A DNA stretch of 64,000 nt from Deltaproteobacteria bacterium (GCA_026129095.1 JAHCIT010000001.1:434245-498244); one strand, 5' to 3'; shown: positions 48,193 to 57,309, numbered from the stretch's first letter. A program made the numbers and translations. Notes: generated by a model from the letters alone, not told the origin.

Positions 48193-49236
48193 ATGCACAA
48201 GGAACTGAACAGAATCGTGAGCCGTCGCCGCCCTATTGTGACGGCAGCGGCCGTTGTCGCCCTATTTGCCAGCGCAGTGATTTCCCATGGTGCCGGCGCA
48301 CCCGGCACCGTCCAGATTGATCCAAACCTCCCCGATTACAAATCAGTGCAAGGCATCTCAGGCAGCCTGAACTCGGTTGGCTCAGACTCGATGAATAACC
48401 TGATGACCCTGTGGGGTGAAGGTTTCGCTAAATACTATCCGAATGTGAAGATACAAGTGGAGGGCAAGGGATCATCCACAGCCCCGGCAGCGCTCATCGC
48501 CGGCACCGCGCAGCTCGGCCCCATGAGCCGTCCAATGAAGGAAGAAGAAATCGACAAGTTTGAAAAGAAGTTTGGCTACAAGCCGGCCGAATACCGCACC
48601 TCTATTGATGCACTGGCCGTCTATGTGAACAAGGACAACCCGATCAAGGAAATGACCATGGAACAGGTGGATGCCGTTTTTTCGTCCACGCGGCTGGGCG
48701 GCAACTCGGATATTACCCGCTGGGGCCAGCTAGGTCTTACCGGCGAGTGGGCGAACCGGCCAGTCAGTCTTTATGGCCGTAACTCGGCGTCTGGTACCTA
48801 TGGTTTCTTCAAGGAAGTTGCGCTGTTCAAGGGTGACTACAAGTCGTCAGTGAAGGAGCAGCCCGGGTCGGCTGCTGTTGTTCAAGGCGTCACCGAGGAT
48901 ATCGGCGGTATCGGCTATAGCGGTATCGGCTACCGGACTTCCGGTGTTAAGATGGTCGCACTGTCGAAAAAGCAGCCTCAGAGTGCACTCAAGCGAGCCA
49001 CGCAGAAACTGGTATTCTATGAGCCGAGTTACGAAAATGCCCTGAAAGGGAACTACCCGCTCTCGCGCTTCATGTATGTCTACATCAACCAGAAGCCCAA
49101 TGAACCGCTGGATCCTCTGGTCCGTGAGTTCATGCGATTCATTTTCACCAAGGAAGGCCAGGAAGTGGTTGTGAAGGACGGCTACGACCCGCTCACCGCC
49201 AAGATGGCCGAGGAAGAACTAGCCAAACTGAAGTAA
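48193..49236 (+). CDS. pstS: PstS-like phosphate-binding periplasmic protein
   Basis: Exported by a signal segment (about residues 15-37, ending SHGAGAPG). The mature part is a periplasmic binding protein of the PstS type: VGSDSMNNLMTLWGEGFAKYYPNVKIQVEGKGSSTAPAAL, GPMSRPMKEEE, and GRNSASGTYGFFKE (phosphate-binding Ser/Thr/Arg loops). Typical PstS function is to capture phosphate for PstCAB. No pst permease or phoU is adjacent. AGGAGA lies before the ATG, and a Pho-box-like site and terminator flank the gene. Confidence 0.92.
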   Translation: MHKELNRIVSRRRPIVTAAAVVALFASAVISHGAGAPGTVQIDPNLPDYKSVQGISGSLNSVGSDSMNNLMTLWGEGFAKYYPNVKIQVEGKGSSTAPAALIAGTAQLGPMSRPMKEEEIDKFEKKFGYKPAEYRTSIDALAVYVNKDNPIKEMTMEQVDAVFSSTRLGGNSDITRWGQLGLTGEWANRPVSLYGRNSASGTYGFFKEVALFKGDYKSSVKEQPGSAAVVQGVTEDIGGIGYSGIGYRTSGVKMVALSKKQPQSALKRATQKLVFYEPSYENALKGNYPLSRFMYVYINQKPNEPLDPLVREFMRFIFTKEGQEVVVKDGYDPLTAKMAEEELAKLK

Positions 49237-49256
49237 GCTACAGGGCCTATAATACT

Positions 49257-49293
49257 ACTGAGGCTCCGGCTCATGCCGGGGCCTCAGTGTTTT
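49257..49293 (+). terminator. Rho-independent terminator after pstS
   Basis: A 14-bp stem, ACTGAGGCTCCGGC (49257-49270), TCAT loop and GCCGGGGCCTCAGT (49275-49288), with one wobble pair, then GTTTT. Shows that the pstS-like gene is transcribed on its own. Confidence 0.9.
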
Positions 49294-49364
49294 GGCAGAC
49301 GCTTTCGTTTCCAATGAAAGCCGGGTAGTTCGGCTGTCGAGGGAAAGGAAACCTCGCTGAGATC

Positions 49365-50534
49365 ATGAAGCGTCACATGCTGGCAGCGGGGCTGTGTCTG
49401 GGAGTAGCGGCCTATGCCATGGGACTCACCATATTTGGTCCCGCAGTGACCGCGATGGCTGCCGGATTTGGCACCGATGAAGCCGCAGTCGGAACACTGT
49501 TTATGTGGATGGCGGCTGGCTTTCTCCTATCCACGGCGGCCGGATGGGCGCTCTCCGGACGGATCGGGTTGAAGTGGTTCGCTGCTCCGGGCATCTCGGT
49601 CTTGGCGATTGGCCTGATAATGGTCGGTGCCGGAGGGACATACCCAACAGCCGCCGCCGGAATGGCCCTCTATGGAGTAGGCGGCGCATTCCTTCAAATT
49701 GCCACCAACGCCGGCATGGCTGATCTCTACCCGCGCCGCCAAGCATTCGCCCTGAATGTTCTCCATTCTTCATTTGGCATCTCGGCACTGCTGGGGCCCA
49801 GGTTTTCCGGATACTGGATTGCCTCAGGGCATGAATGGGAAGAGGTGTACATAATGGCCGGAGTGGCGGCATTTCTTCCACTCCCCTTTTATCTCCTGCT
49901 CCGGTTTCCCGATCATTCACGGGGAACTGGACGCCAGAACGTGGGTCAGGTGTCCGATCGGCTGCATTCGCCGTGGACTGATCCAGTAGTCGCACTGACA
50001 GCCCTCGCCATATTCTTTTATGTCGGCGCAGAAGTAGCCACAAATAATTGGAGCGTCCGTTTCCTGGAAGCATCCAGAAGTCTCGACTCAATAGCGGCAG
50101 CAGCAGCCCTCTCCAATTTCTGGCTGGCACTAACAATTGGCCGGCTAGCCGTGATAGGACTTGCAACCCGCATTTCACCAGAACGGCTTCTCCTGCTGCT
50201 TGCTACCAGCTCGGTGCTTTCGGGAATGCTTCTGCTGCTGGGACCCGACTCGCTGGCCGGAACAGCCATGGTTGCTCTCGGGGCTTCTTATTCGGGCATT
50301 TTTGCTACGCTTTTTGCTGTAGCAACAACTCGCATACCAGGAGCAGCGGCTCCCGTGTCCGCGATGCTTACTTTTGCTGCAGGGGCTGGAATACTCGTCC
50401 TGACTCCAGCTGTTGGCTACGTGGCCCGATGGGTAGGCCACCCTGCTGGATTTGGCCTGACCGTGGTCTATCTTGGCGCCCTGCTCGGCTGCACGATCGT
50501 CATTACCCGGAAAATATCACGTGAACGCCGGTAG
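49365..50534 (+). CDS. Major facilitator superfamily transporter
   Basis: About eleven to twelve membrane helices over 389 residues, with a typical MFS two-bundle layout and a basic cytoplasmic middle loop (GTGRQNVGQVSDRLHSPW). The fragment FGISALLGPRFSGYWIASG and second-half PFAGAxxP-like pattern resemble the fucose/FHS-type symporters, but the substrate is not clear. Its 3' end overlaps the convergent acyl-CoA dehydrogenase gene by 18 bases. Confidence 0.88.
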   Translation: MKRHMLAAGLCLGVAAYAMGLTIFGPAVTAMAAGFGTDEAAVGTLFMWMAAGFLLSTAAGWALSGRIGLKWFAAPGISVLAIGLIMVGAGGTYPTAAAGMALYGVGGAFLQIATNAGMADLYPRRQAFALNVLHSSFGISALLGPRFSGYWIASGHEWEEVYIMAGVAAFLPLPFYLLLRFPDHSRGTGRQNVGQVSDRLHSPWTDPVVALTALAIFFYVGAEVATNNWSVRFLEASRSLDSIAAAAALSNFWLALTIGRLAVIGLATRISPERLLLLLATSSVLSGMLLLLGPDSLAGTAMVALGASYSGIFATLFAVATTRIPGAAAPVSAMLTFAAGAGILVLTPAVGYVARWVGHPAGFGLTVVYLGALLGCTIVITRKISRERR

Positions 50535-51695
50535 ACCTGTCACCGCTTCACCAATGATCAGTGTGTGCATGTCATGAGTGCCTTCATAGGTTTTTACCGT
50601 TTCCAGATTACACATGTGTCGCATAACGCAATATTCATCAGTAATGCCATTAGCACCCAGCATGTCACGGGCCATCCGGGCAATATTGAGTGCTATCTCG
50701 ACATTGTTTCGTTTAGCGAGTGAGATCATCTGCGGAGTCTGTCGTTTCGCCTCGAACAAACGCCCTACACGCCAGGCCAGGAGCTGCGCCTTGGTAATTT
50801 CCGTCACCATATAGGCGAGTTTCTCTTGCACAAGCTGGTAACCGGCAATGGGCCGGGAAAACTGGACCCGGTTTTTCGTGTAGTTCAACGCCTCCAGATA
50901 GCAGGCCGTGGCCGCCCCCAGCGCTCCCCAGGCAATTCCATATCGTGCATGATTTAGGCAGCCCAGTGGGGACCCCAGCCCCTTCGAGCCCGGCAGGATA
51001 TGATCCTTCGGAATTCGCACGTCCTCCAGGACCAGTTCGCTTGTAATCGAAGCCCGCATGGAGAGCTTTCCATGCATGTCCATTGCCTTGAACCCTTTGG
51101 TATCTGCTGGAACGATGAAGCCCCGGATGTCAGATGATTGGTAACCGTCCAGCTTGGCCCATACAACGGCGTAGTTGGCTATTGATCCGTTGGTAATCCA
51201 CATCTTGGCGCCATTCAGGACATAACTGTCCCCATCTGTACGCGCATTGGTAACCATTCCACCCGGATTTGAGCCATAATCCGGTTCAGTAAGACCAAAA
51301 CAGAACAGCAGTTTTGCGGCCCGCATCTCTGGCAGAAACTTCTTCTTTTGTTCCTCGGATCCGTACTTGTTGATGGCTGTCATGGTGAGCCCGCTCTGCA
51401 CCGAGGCAAATGATCTCAGGCCCGAATCCCCCCGTTCCAGTTCCTGCATGATCAGCCCGTAGGCAACTTCGCTCATGCCGGGGCAACCATACCCCCGTAT
51501 GGACGCGCCAAAAATGCCAAGTTCACCCAGTTCCGGAACCAGTTGCTTGGGGAACGTCCCTGTTTGCCAGCTCTCACGGACCGTAGGCATGTAACGGTCC
51601 TTGATCCACGATCGGACCGAGTCGCGCGCCATGCGCTCCTCTGGCGTTAGCAGCTCTTCCAGATCATAAAAATCGAGTCCGTTCGTATCGGGCAT
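50517..51695 (-). CDS. gcdH: Acyl-CoA dehydrogenase, glutaryl-CoA dehydrogenase type
   Basis: FAD enzyme of the acyl-CoA dehydrogenase fold (helical N-domain, beta middle, helical C-domain). Family hallmarks FGLTEPDYGSNPGG and WITNGS are present, and the catalytic Glu lies in ETVKTYEGTHDMHTLIIGEAVTG, the glutaryl-CoA dehydrogenase type ending. It probably oxidises and decarboxylates glutaryl-CoA in lysine/tryptophan or dicarboxylate breakdown. At 392 residues it is the normal length. GAGGGGAAAG precedes the ATG. No partner ETF genes are adjacent. Confidence 0.93.
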   Translation of the reverse strand: MPDTNGLDFYDLEELLTPEERMARDSVRSWIKDRYMPTVRESWQTGTFPKQLVPELGELGIFGASIRGYGCPGMSEVAYGLIMQELERGDSGLRSFASVQSGLTMTAINKYGSEEQKKKFLPEMRAAKLLFCFGLTEPDYGSNPGGMVTNARTDGDSYVLNGAKMWITNGSIANYAVVWAKLDGYQSSDIRGFIVPADTKGFKAMDMHGKLSMRASITSELVLEDVRIPKDHILPGSKGLGSPLGCLNHARYGIAWGALGAATACYLEALNYTKNRVQFSRPIAGYQLVQEKLAYMVTEITKAQLLAWRVGRLFEAKRQTPQMISLAKRNNVEIALNIARMARDMLGANGITDEYCVMRHMCNLETVKTYEGTHDMHTLIIGEAVTGLPAFT

Positions 51696-51856
51696 GATAG
51701 TTCTTTCCCCTCAAAAGGTCCGGCGGCCGGGACGGGTAGCACGATAATTCGATGTATGAAAGCGATGCCAGTCTGGAATCAAAGCGACTGATATATGGCC
51801 TGAAAAGGCGGGAAAATACCGGTTCGGGAGACTATGGATAGCGACCGATCGAGCAA

Positions 51857-52465
51857 TTACATTGCCGCGGCAAGCTGCTGACGGGTTTTCTGGAGCCGGG
51901 CATTCATTTTGCCCATGAGTGACTCGAACGATTCAGCCCGGATGATCTTGCTGAACTGCTGACGATAACTGGTAAGCAGGGATACATCGTCAATCACCAT
52001 ATCGTAGACAACCCAGCCACGGTCACGTGAATTGGTAAGCTGGAATTCGACTCGCACCGGCTCAGTGGTGCTACCAGTGGAAACTGCCGAAGCAATGGTT
52101 GCCTGAGTTCCTTTTATCAGTTCACTTACAACCTCAGCCGAAAAATCGACAACCGGCTTCACTTTGGCAAGAACGGAGTGCTCAATCAGTTCCTTGAGCA
52201 CCAACGTGAATTCACTGCGCTGCTTCGCGTCAAGCTGTTCCCAGTTTGTTCCAAGCGAACGGCGCGCGAGCTCCTGGTAGTCGAAGCTGCCGCGCATTTC
52301 CACAATAAGTTTCTCGCGGCGGGCCTTGTCGTTGAGATTGCGATCCTGAAGGATTGCGGCAATCGCCCGTTCCTTTTCTGCAAACACATCCTTGGGCGTT
52401 TCATTCGCCAGAGCCGATACGGCCATAAAGAGACATCCAACAATTGCCAGCTTGGTCGCACGCAT
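51857..52465 (-). CDS. mlaC: MlaC/Ttg2D-type periplasmic phospholipid-binding protein
   Basis: A periplasmic lipid carrier between the outer membrane MlaA complex and the MlaFEDB ABC transporter. Signal peptide MRATKLAIVGCLFMAVSALA, then the MlaC helical/beta fold with FDYQELARRSLGTNWEQLDAKQRSEFTLVLKELIEHSV (family signature) and VVYDMVIDDVSLLTSYRQQFSKII. Start at 52465 is chosen over 52489 because it gives the signal peptide. It is alone: no mlaDEFB around it. A sigma54-like promoter lies 130 bases upstream. Confidence 0.92.
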   Translation of the reverse strand: MRATKLAIVGCLFMAVSALANETPKDVFAEKERAIAAILQDRNLNDKARREKLIVEMRGSFDYQELARRSLGTNWEQLDAKQRSEFTLVLKELIEHSVLAKVKPVVDFSAEVVSELIKGTQATIASAVSTGSTTEPVRVEFQLTNSRDRGWVVYDMVIDDVSLLTSYRQQFSKIIRAESFESLMGKMNARLQKTRQQLAAAM

Positions 52466-52593
52466 ATTCAAGAATGTTCCCACTACCACGTTCTGTCCTT
52501 AAAGAAACCGAAATTTGCTGCCTGATAGGCAACCCATTCGGCTTTATCCCAAACGGCCCAACCAGTCTGCGTAGACAGGTTCGCAGTTATACC

Positions 52594-52610
52594 AGCAAAC
52601 GGAGTGCCAA
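52594..52610 (-). promoter_or_regulatory. Sigma54-like -24/-12 promoter upstream of mlaC
   Basis: On the minus strand TTGGCAC-tccgt-TTGCT matches the -24/-12 consensus with exact 10-base GG-to-GC spacing. Transcription would start near 52582, leaving a leader of about 117 bases. No enhancer-binding-protein gene is adjacent. Confidence 0.42.
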
Positions 52611-52613
52611 TCC

Positions 52614-52639
52614 AGCCCCGCTAGGGCTGACATTTTTTC
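52614..52639 (+). terminator. Terminator-like hairpin with no gene in front
   Basis: AGCCC-CGCTA-GGGCT (52614-52628) followed by GACATTTTTTC. The stem is only 5 bp. It lies in the 303-base gap between divergent mlaC and the 205-residue gene; a short plus-strand RNA could end here. Weak evidence. Confidence 0.35.
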
Positions 52640-52768
52640 ATTTAATATCAACAAGTTACGTCTTATCTGGCACTGGACTATTAGTTATTTAGGCTTGGTC
52701 TGTCACTCACGGTTGACAGAGTATGGCGCCTTGCCAGCACAAGCCATGTGAGGCATCAAAAGGAACGA

Positions 52769-53386
52769 ATGAGCACCCCCTATATACGTGTAGTGACCCG
52801 TCTGCCCGGTGGCCGCCAGGATGAGGAGGATTTCCTGGAACTGGAAGAGTTCCTGGATCTGGTGCGCAGTTGCAGCCCTTCAATCGAGGCACTCCGGCAG
52901 GCACTTATCAATGGAACAGCCAATGTACACGAGATGATTTATCGGTGGAATCCCGCCGATGTACCTATCGGTCATATCGGCCGGTATTTGGCCAGTCTGC
53001 CGGGTCCGGATACCCGTTATCACCCGGACCGTTGTCAGGCGATCACCTATTACCCGCAGAAAGACCCTCTCACGACTTCGGCAAACGAATTCGGCATCAC
53101 GTTCCGGCGAACTGATTTGATCACCCCTGTTACCACGCGTCGCAAGCTTGAGCCTCTCTTATGGGACCGGTTGCTAGGCTACAGCACCCGGTTTCCGGTG
53201 AAGCATGTGGAGTTTGACCTTGCTTCCATCACCGACCGCTTTCAAGTGACAATCCCGGTTGTCGAGATCGTGCAGCTCCTGGAACTGCTCCATGCGAGCA
53301 GCTACCGCAGTTCGGGTGAGCTCTATGACGCACTCACAATCATCAAGCCAGAAACAATGGACTGGTTTTATTTGTGCGGAAGGTGA
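52769..53386 (+). CDS. Hypothetical protein (205 aa)
   Basis: Soluble 205-residue protein. The N-terminus is acidic (DEEDFLELEEFLDLVRSC); the rest is alpha/beta with many aromatic residues (YRWNPADVPIGHIGRYLASLPG; ETMDWFYLCGR). I know no family. The ATG at 52769 follows AAAGGAACGA; the longer frame to 52748 is rejected. It converges with the DUF192 lipoprotein with 3 bases between the stops. Confidence 0.68.
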   Translation: MSTPYIRVVTRLPGGRQDEEDFLELEEFLDLVRSCSPSIEALRQALINGTANVHEMIYRWNPADVPIGHIGRYLASLPGPDTRYHPDRCQAITYYPQKDPLTTSANEFGITFRRTDLITPVTTRRKLEPLLWDRLLGYSTRFPVKHVEFDLASITDRFQVTIPVVEIVQLLELLHASSYRSSGELYDALTIIKPETMDWFYLCGR

Positions 53387-53389
53387 GAA

Positions 53390-53884
53390 TCAGCCCCGGT
53401 CCACCTTGAACTTCTGGCCCTGAACGATGCCCAGTTCGGCAGCGGCACCGGAAGGAAGCAGGAGCAGTTCAGTAACAGGCACCGGGCTCAAGGACGTAGA
53501 GGCCCGCTGAACCCCGATCGGGGCGCGTAACCCTGAGGCCACTCCAACCACGGTAAGTCGGTCCAGCCAGACCACATCTACATCCATCTTCATTCCCTCG
53601 GTCGAAAACCGACCCGGTTGTGGATTGCCAAAAGCCAGCAGGAGCCCACATGCCGCAGACAGGGATATCTGGTCTACAGGAGCCTTCGCCCGGCTCTCTT
53701 CGGTTTCGGCAATTTCGACTTCTATGGTAACCCCCGGCCGGATATGCATCCGGGTCCGGTCAAGGGTATACGTGGGTCCGGACATCCGCCGCTTCTTTCC
53801 ACCGCTACAGGCACTAATCCCCAACGGAAGAAAAATACAGAGTGACAGGCAGAGAAGACGCCGGTGGCTCTCACGCATTCCCAT
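53390..53884 (-). CDS. DUF192 (UPF0127) lipoprotein
   Basis: A signal peptide ends in LGISAC with lipid Cys at 26, so it is a lipoprotein. The mature 130 residues follow the DUF192 fold: [13 protein letters not shown] near the start of the mature chain, [22 protein letters not shown], and the C-terminal [23 protein letters not shown]. The family function is unknown. Its start overlaps the end of the ABC ATPase gene by 14 bases, so they share an operon. GAGGAGATTT precedes the ATG. Confidence 0.87.
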   Translation of the reverse strand: MGMRESHRRLLCLSLCIFLPLGISACSGGKKRRMSGPTYTLDRTRMHIRPGVTIEVEIAETEESRAKAPVDQISLSAACGLLLAFGNPQPGRFSTEGMKMDVDVVWLDRLTVVGVASGLRAPIGVQRASTSLSPVPVTELLLLPSGAAAELGIVQGQKFKVDRG

Positions 53885-54860
53885 AAATCTCCTCGGAAAA
53901 ATGGCACGCAGCCAGCCGTCCCGGCTCTATCTCTCGCAGCGGCGGCGCTTCAGTGCGACAGTTTTCCTTGGCATGCGGGCACCGGGGGTGAAATGCACAG
54001 CCTGGGGGCGGATCAATTGGCGAAGGAACATCGCCTTTCAGGACGATCCGATTGCGAGCAACACCGGGCCCGGCTGCCGGTACTGCGGACATCAGTGCGG
54101 ACGTATAGGGATGAAACTGTTTACGCACCAGCATGTCAGCAGGGGAAAGTTCGACTATCCGGCCAAGATACATAACTGCGATCCGGCCGGAGATGAACTC
54201 AACGATCCGGAGATCGTGGGCAATGAACAGGTACGAGAGCCCCATCCGCTCCTGAAGATCCAGGAGAAGATTTACCACCTGTGCCTGAATGCTCACATCC
54301 AGTGCGGAAACCGGTTCATCACAAACAATGAATTCCGGCGATACGGCGACCGCACGAGCTATGCCAACCCGCTGACGCTGGCCACCAGAGAATTCGTGTG
54401 GATACCGGCTCATGGAGTCGGCTCGAAGACCCACCAGTTCGAGCAGTTCGCGCACCTTGTCGCGCCGCTCGTTTCTGGATGAAACCAGCCCGTGAACTTC
54501 CAGCGGTTCGCCGACGATTTCCTCAACGGTCATCCGGGGATTGAGGCTGGCATACGGATCCTGAAAGATCATTTGAACATGGCGGCGGAGTGGCCTCAGC
54601 TCACTTTCATCCAGTCCAGCGAGATTTTTCCCCCGAAACCATATTTCGCCCGACCGCGGCTTCACCAGCCGGACGATGGATCGGCCAAGCGTGGATTTGC
54701 CACAGCCCGATTCACCTACAAGACCTAGCGTTTCCCCCCGTGCCACCGACAGATCCACGCCATCCACCGCCTTGACCCAGCCCTTTACCGTGGACAGCAC
54801 CCCGCCCCGCACCGGAAAGTGCGTTCGAAGATCGCGTATTTCAATAACCGGCTCAGTCAT
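53871..54860 (-). CDS. Oligopeptide/dipeptide ABC transporter ATP-binding subunit (DppF/OppF type)
   Basis: ATPase of a peptide-importing ABC system. Walker [10 protein letters not shown] (49-57), Q-loop [15 protein letters not shown], signature [14 protein letters not shown], and Walker [13 protein letters not shown]. The C-terminal oligopeptide/HPY domain has a Cys-containing [24 protein letters not shown], which in this family binds a 4Fe-4S cluster. The permeases, substrate protein and paired OppD/DppD ATPase are absent from the window. It lies upstream of, and overlaps, the DUF192 gene. Confidence 0.95.
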   Translation of the reverse strand: MTEPVIEIRDLRTHFPVRGGVLSTVKGWVKAVDGVDLSVARGETLGLVGESGCGKSTLGRSIVRLVKPRSGEIWFRGKNLAGLDESELRPLRRHVQMIFQDPYASLNPRMTVEEIVGEPLEVHGLVSSRNERRDKVRELLELVGLRADSMSRYPHEFSGGQRQRVGIARAVAVSPEFIVCDEPVSALDVSIQAQVVNLLLDLQERMGLSYLFIAHDLRIVEFISGRIAVMYLGRIVELSPADMLVRKQFHPYTSALMSAVPAAGPGVARNRIVLKGDVPSPIDPPPGCAFHPRCPHAKENCRTEAPPLREIEPGRLAACHFSEEIYGNA

Positions 54861-54934
54861 AGATGATGGATCACAGGATTTACTTTTGCGGTGACTACCC
54901 TAGCGCGGCTGCGAGTAATGGTTCAAACCGAGGG

Positions 54935-56008
54935 TCACTTCATTTTTCTGTACTTTTCCGCGGCAGCGTGATGACGCGCAGCTATTTCCACTGCCAGTGA
55001 GCGAGGCTCCAGCACTTCGGCGTCGTCACCAAAGCCAAGCAACCAGCCAGTAAGATCAGGAGTAAGACCGGTCACCATTGCCAGCACAACCGAGCCGTCT
55101 GGTTCTTTCCGGATCTTCTGACCCACAACATAGCGCCGCTCCGAAATAAAAGAGGCGACCCGCGGCGAGAACCGGATGCGAACAGTGACCGGCTCGCCCC
55201 GGATGATCCCAAAACTTCCTGAACAGTAGACCGATGGATCATAATCATCCGGATAATCGAACTTGCTGCCCCGGTTAACAGCGAATTTGCGTACCCGGTC
55301 AACGGCAAACGTGCGGATTGCTCCCGCTGTCTCGGAAAATCCGATCAGGTACAATCCCTCCTTGTAGGTAAGCATCGTGTATGGTCGCAGGCGATGTGGA
55401 TGGATTTCTCCATTTGGCACCCGGTAGCTCAAAGTCACTACGTACTGCCGGATCAGGGCATCAATAATATCATCCAGCAGATCCATCTGTTTCGCATAGG
55501 ACTTGGGGGCATCGGGGAGCGGAAAGAATTTCCGGTGAAATGTCCGAAGCTGAGCCAGATCACCCGGTGACATCGTCCGCTCAAACCGCTCGAAAAGAGC
55601 ATCAATATCGGCGCGGAAGTTCGTCCCCGCAAGAAAATGGCTCTGCGCACGAATTACATATAGTGAGATCACTTCCGCAAGTCCCAGCGTCAGTTGCGGT
55701 GCCCGGCTGAAACCGGACTGAAGACGAATCAGAAGCCGGCCATCAGGCTGGGTTTCCTTGACAAGCGGATATCCTTGCCTGTCCAGAAGGTCCAGATCCC
55801 GGTAGACGGTCCGGCGGCTCATGCGGTAGAGCGAGGCGATCTCATCCACTGTGATCCCGTGCCGGCTCGAAATGGTCCTGACGAGATCACCCAACCGGGC
55901 CGATAGCCTGATCGCTGGTGTGTCTCGACTGCGGACCGCCTTGGGTGGCTTCGCCTTCGGAGGGCGACCGGGCCCCCGGCGAAAGCGCCGCTTTGGCCTC
56001 CCCAGCAT
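54935..56008 (-). CDS. WYL-domain transcriptional regulator with AT-hook-like N-terminus
   Basis: DNA-binding regulator: an N-terminal basic stretch with two GRP cores (LGRPKRR, PGRPPK; residues 2-18), an HTH_11-type winged helix (residues about 30-90, RMSRRTVYRDLDLLDRQGYPL), and a WYL domain (about 185-265, with YTMLTYKEGLYLIGF). A WCX-like C-terminus follows. WYL domains bind small ligands or nucleic acid. It is 6 bases after ispF and upstream of the ABC ATPase, so it may sit in the same transcript. The ligand is unknown. Confidence 0.9.
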   Translation of the reverse strand: MLGRPKRRFRRGPGRPPKAKPPKAVRSRDTPAIRLSARLGDLVRTISSRHGITVDEIASLYRMSRRTVYRDLDLLDRQGYPLVKETQPDGRLLIRLQSGFSRAPQLTLGLAEVISLYVIRAQSHFLAGTNFRADIDALFERFERTMSPGDLAQLRTFHRKFFPLPDAPKSYAKQMDLLDDIIDALIRQYVVTLSYRVPNGEIHPHRLRPYTMLTYKEGLYLIGFSETAGAIRTFAVDRVRKFAVNRGSKFDYPDDYDPSVYCSGSFGIIRGEPVTVRIRFSPRVASFISERRYVVGQKIRKEPDGSVVLAMVTGLTPDLTGWLLGFGDDAEVLEPRSLAVEIAARHHAAAEKYRKMK

Positions 56009-56013
56009 GTTGC

Positions 56014-56523
56014 TCAGTTCCTCCGGCTGGATCCGGTTCCACCGGAACCGGTCAGAAGCGCCACTGCGAATGCAGCAATGCCTTCATTACGGCCAATGGC
56101 ACCCAGTCCCTCATTGGTAGTCGCCTTGATGCCGATCTGTGACGGCACAAGGCCCATTTCAGCAGCCATGACCCGTGCCATTTCCGGTGCGTGTTTCATC
56201 ACCCTGGGTTTTTCCCCGACGAGTGTCGAGTCCACGTTGACGATCTCCCAGCCTTCGGCGCGAACCCGGCGGCAGACTTCCTGTAGCATGACAAGGCTCG
56301 ATACATCCTTCCATTTCGCATCGGTATTGGGGAACAGTTGGCCAATGTCCCCTAGGCTCGCCGCGCCAAGAAGCGCATCCATGATCGCATGGATGAGCAC
56401 GTCGGCATCGGAATGACCATCAGGACCAACATCGGACGGAATTTCCACGCCACCCAGTACACAGCGACGTCCAGCCGTAAGCCGGTGAATGTCATAGCCA
56501 TGTCCGATCCGGAGTTTCGTCAT
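56014..56523 (-). CDS. ispF: 2-C-methyl-D-erythritol 2,4-cyclodiphosphate synthase
   Basis: Fifth step of the non-mevalonate isoprenoid pathway. Motifs: IGHGYDIHRL (Asp/His zinc ligands), GHSDADVLIHAIMDALLGAASLGDIGQLFP, and the C-terminal ATTNEGLGAIGRNEGIAAFAVALL. 169 residues; a 10-residue Gly/Ser/Arg tail follows the normal end. It follows ispD by 8 bases, as is common, and is followed by the WYL regulator. Confidence 0.97.
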   Translation of the reverse strand: MTKLRIGHGYDIHRLTAGRRCVLGGVEIPSDVGPDGHSDADVLIHAIMDALLGAASLGDIGQLFPNTDAKWKDVSSLVMLQEVCRRVRAEGWEIVNVDSTLVGEKPRVMKHAPEMARVMAAEMGLVPSQIGIKATTNEGLGAIGRNEGIAAFAVALLTGSGGTGSSRRN

Positions 56524-56531
56524 TCTCCCGG

Positions 56532-57251
56532 TCAGGCCGGAACCTCCGCAAGCTTCACCAGGTCCCCGCGTACCAAAGCTTCAGCAACGGCAAGGTCTTC
56601 TGGTGTCGTGATCTTGATGTTTTCCACATTACCTGCGACCAGTTTCACGGTCCTGCCCATCCATTCAAGGAGCTGGCAGTCGTCGGTACCGGGAGTTTCG
56701 CGAGTGGCGGCCCGTTCATGGGCCTTCTTTATCCATTCGGCGCGAAATACCTGCGGTGTCTGGACAGTCCATAAAGGCGCTCGATCAACTGTCTCCATGA
56801 TGATGTCCGGTGATGCCGGTCCGACCTTTTTCACCGTCTCGCGCATCTTGATCCCAACTGTTGATGCGCCACTCTCGCCGGCACTTTTCACTGCCGCCTG
56901 TACCGCCGCCGGTGAAACGAGAGGCCTTACCGCATCGTGAACCAGGATCAGATCGCTATCCTCTGCTTCAGGAAGAGCCTGGATTCCCTTGTAAACCGAA
57001 TGCTGACGTTCGGTTCCGCCCGGAACTACTTTGGTGTTGCCCCGCCATTGCGCCGGAATAAGGGCACTCACCAGTTCAAGATCGGCCGCCGGAGCTACAA
57101 CCACAGTATTCACCGGGTGTACACTCTCACGGATGCGGCCTATTGAGCGGAGCAGAATGGGCCGTCCTCCGAGTTCCAGGTACTGTTTTCGGACCGGTCC
57201 CCCGAACCTCACTCCGGAACCCCCGGCCACAATAACGGCGAATAAACGCAT
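56532..57251 (-). CDS. ispD: 2-C-methyl-D-erythritol 4-phosphate cytidylyltransferase
   Basis: Third step of the non-mevalonate isoprenoid pathway. The nucleotide-binding N-terminus IVAGGSGVRFGGPVRKQYLEL, HDAVRPLVSPAAVQ, and the C-terminal TDDCQLLEWMGRTVKLVAGNVENIKITTPEDL are all family-typical. 239 residues, full length. Next to carD upstream and ispF downstream, a frequent arrangement. A terminator from carD lies just before its start. Confidence 0.97.
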   Translation of the reverse strand: MRLFAVIVAGGSGVRFGGPVRKQYLELGGRPILLRSIGRIRESVHPVNTVVVAPAADLELVSALIPAQWRGNTKVVPGGTERQHSVYKGIQALPEAEDSDLILVHDAVRPLVSPAAVQAAVKSAGESGASTVGIKMRETVKKVGPASPDIIMETVDRAPLWTVQTPQVFRAEWIKKAHERAATRETPGTDDCQLLEWMGRTVKLVAGNVENIKITTPEDLAVAEALVRGDLVKLAEVPA

Positions 57252-57309
57252 GGCGACAAGGAGAGTAGCAGCGGTTTCGCCCGGACCAAAACGGACACAT
57301 CACCCCCGC

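Noticed and set aside
52580-52625. tRNA-like GGTTCG segment
   Set aside because: No cloverleaf arms can be paired around it.
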